A DNA stretch of 64,000 nucleotides from Lethocerus indicus (Eukaryota > Arthropoda > Insecta > Hemiptera > Belostomatidae). The stretch is taken from NCBI GenBank assembly GCA_019843655.1, contig JACDQD010000008.1, positions 11,380,442-11,444,441 on the forward strand, written 5' to 3'. Shown piece by piece: positions 63,610 through 64,000 of the stretch. The notes beneath the pieces were generated by a model. The model was not told the origin of the DNA and did not search any database. It was given only the letters and a program-made list of their open reading frames with translations. The position numbers and the translations under genes are program-made. Positions within the stretch are counted from its first letter, which is position 1, and every line of letters starts with the position of its first letter.

Positions 63610-64000
63610 GCCGCAATAATCTGACTGAGATATTCGGAAGCGGTCCCCCCTCTCCCTCTCCTCACCGCTTTCTTATTTTCGACACCTTGAGTGAGTGAAT
63701 AACCGCCCCCTCTCCGGAGCTGAGTGCTTGGGGGAAGACCGACCGGACCCCACCGGTGTTGTATTCTTGAATTTTTAACAGGGGGCCCGTACAACCACCC
63801 CCAAGTACATTTTCTAGCTCGTAAATGACACTTTCCGAAATTTTTAAACACAATAAACCATTACCCTCTTGAAACCGGTCGTCGGAAATAGACCCGTAGT
63901 TTGAATATCGCTTACAAAACTGTACTGTAACAAAATTTCTAACCTCGTGTGATTTTCTGTTTCTCCGCGTGTACACTAGAGGTGTATCCCACCCACTACA

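Overview
The window looks like a piece of a large animal nuclear genome, most probably arthropod. It is AT-rich overall and crowded with stops in all frames. CpG is not depleted. GC/CpG-rich blocks of 200-900 bp alternate with AT-rich stretches, and there are AT, GA and CT microsatellites. A decayed non-LTR retrotransposon of the Jockey clade, typical of insects, is present. No prokaryotic gene organisation, operon, rRNA, CRISPR array or convincing tRNA is visible. Most of the long open frames are chance frames in GC-rich blocks, often open on both strands at once.

Coding content is sparse. Two exon-like blocks lie on the minus strand at 62323-62455 and 42521-42624. Both have good splice signals, and their phases fit each other (0/0). 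I read them as two exons of one long-intron gene that I cannot name. A GC3-rich exon-like block on the plus strand (54635-54867) sits between them and would be a nested gene or a retrocopy. A possible 30-nt microexon (41702-41731, minus) follows the second exon.

Mobile DNA: the C-terminal end of a Jockey-type reverse transcriptase ORF with its 3' tail (58260-58787), a short reverse-transcriptase motif relic (about 52082-52215), and a foldback/MITE-like inverted repeat with a third loose copy beside it (43960-44311).

The rest is non-coding, with composition and motifs (TAATTA-type, ATCGAT-type and GAGA-type sites) that would suit long regulatory introns of a developmental gene. The most unusual signal is a set of locally duplicated short modules. 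A hairpin-capable element at 23774-23843 recurs at 24785-24850 with two identical blocks of 24 and 23 bp and a diverged centre. A second module recurs at 44471/44866. A third, palindromic one recurs at about 62780/63555. These look like paired structured or regulatory elements rather than genes or ordinary transposons.
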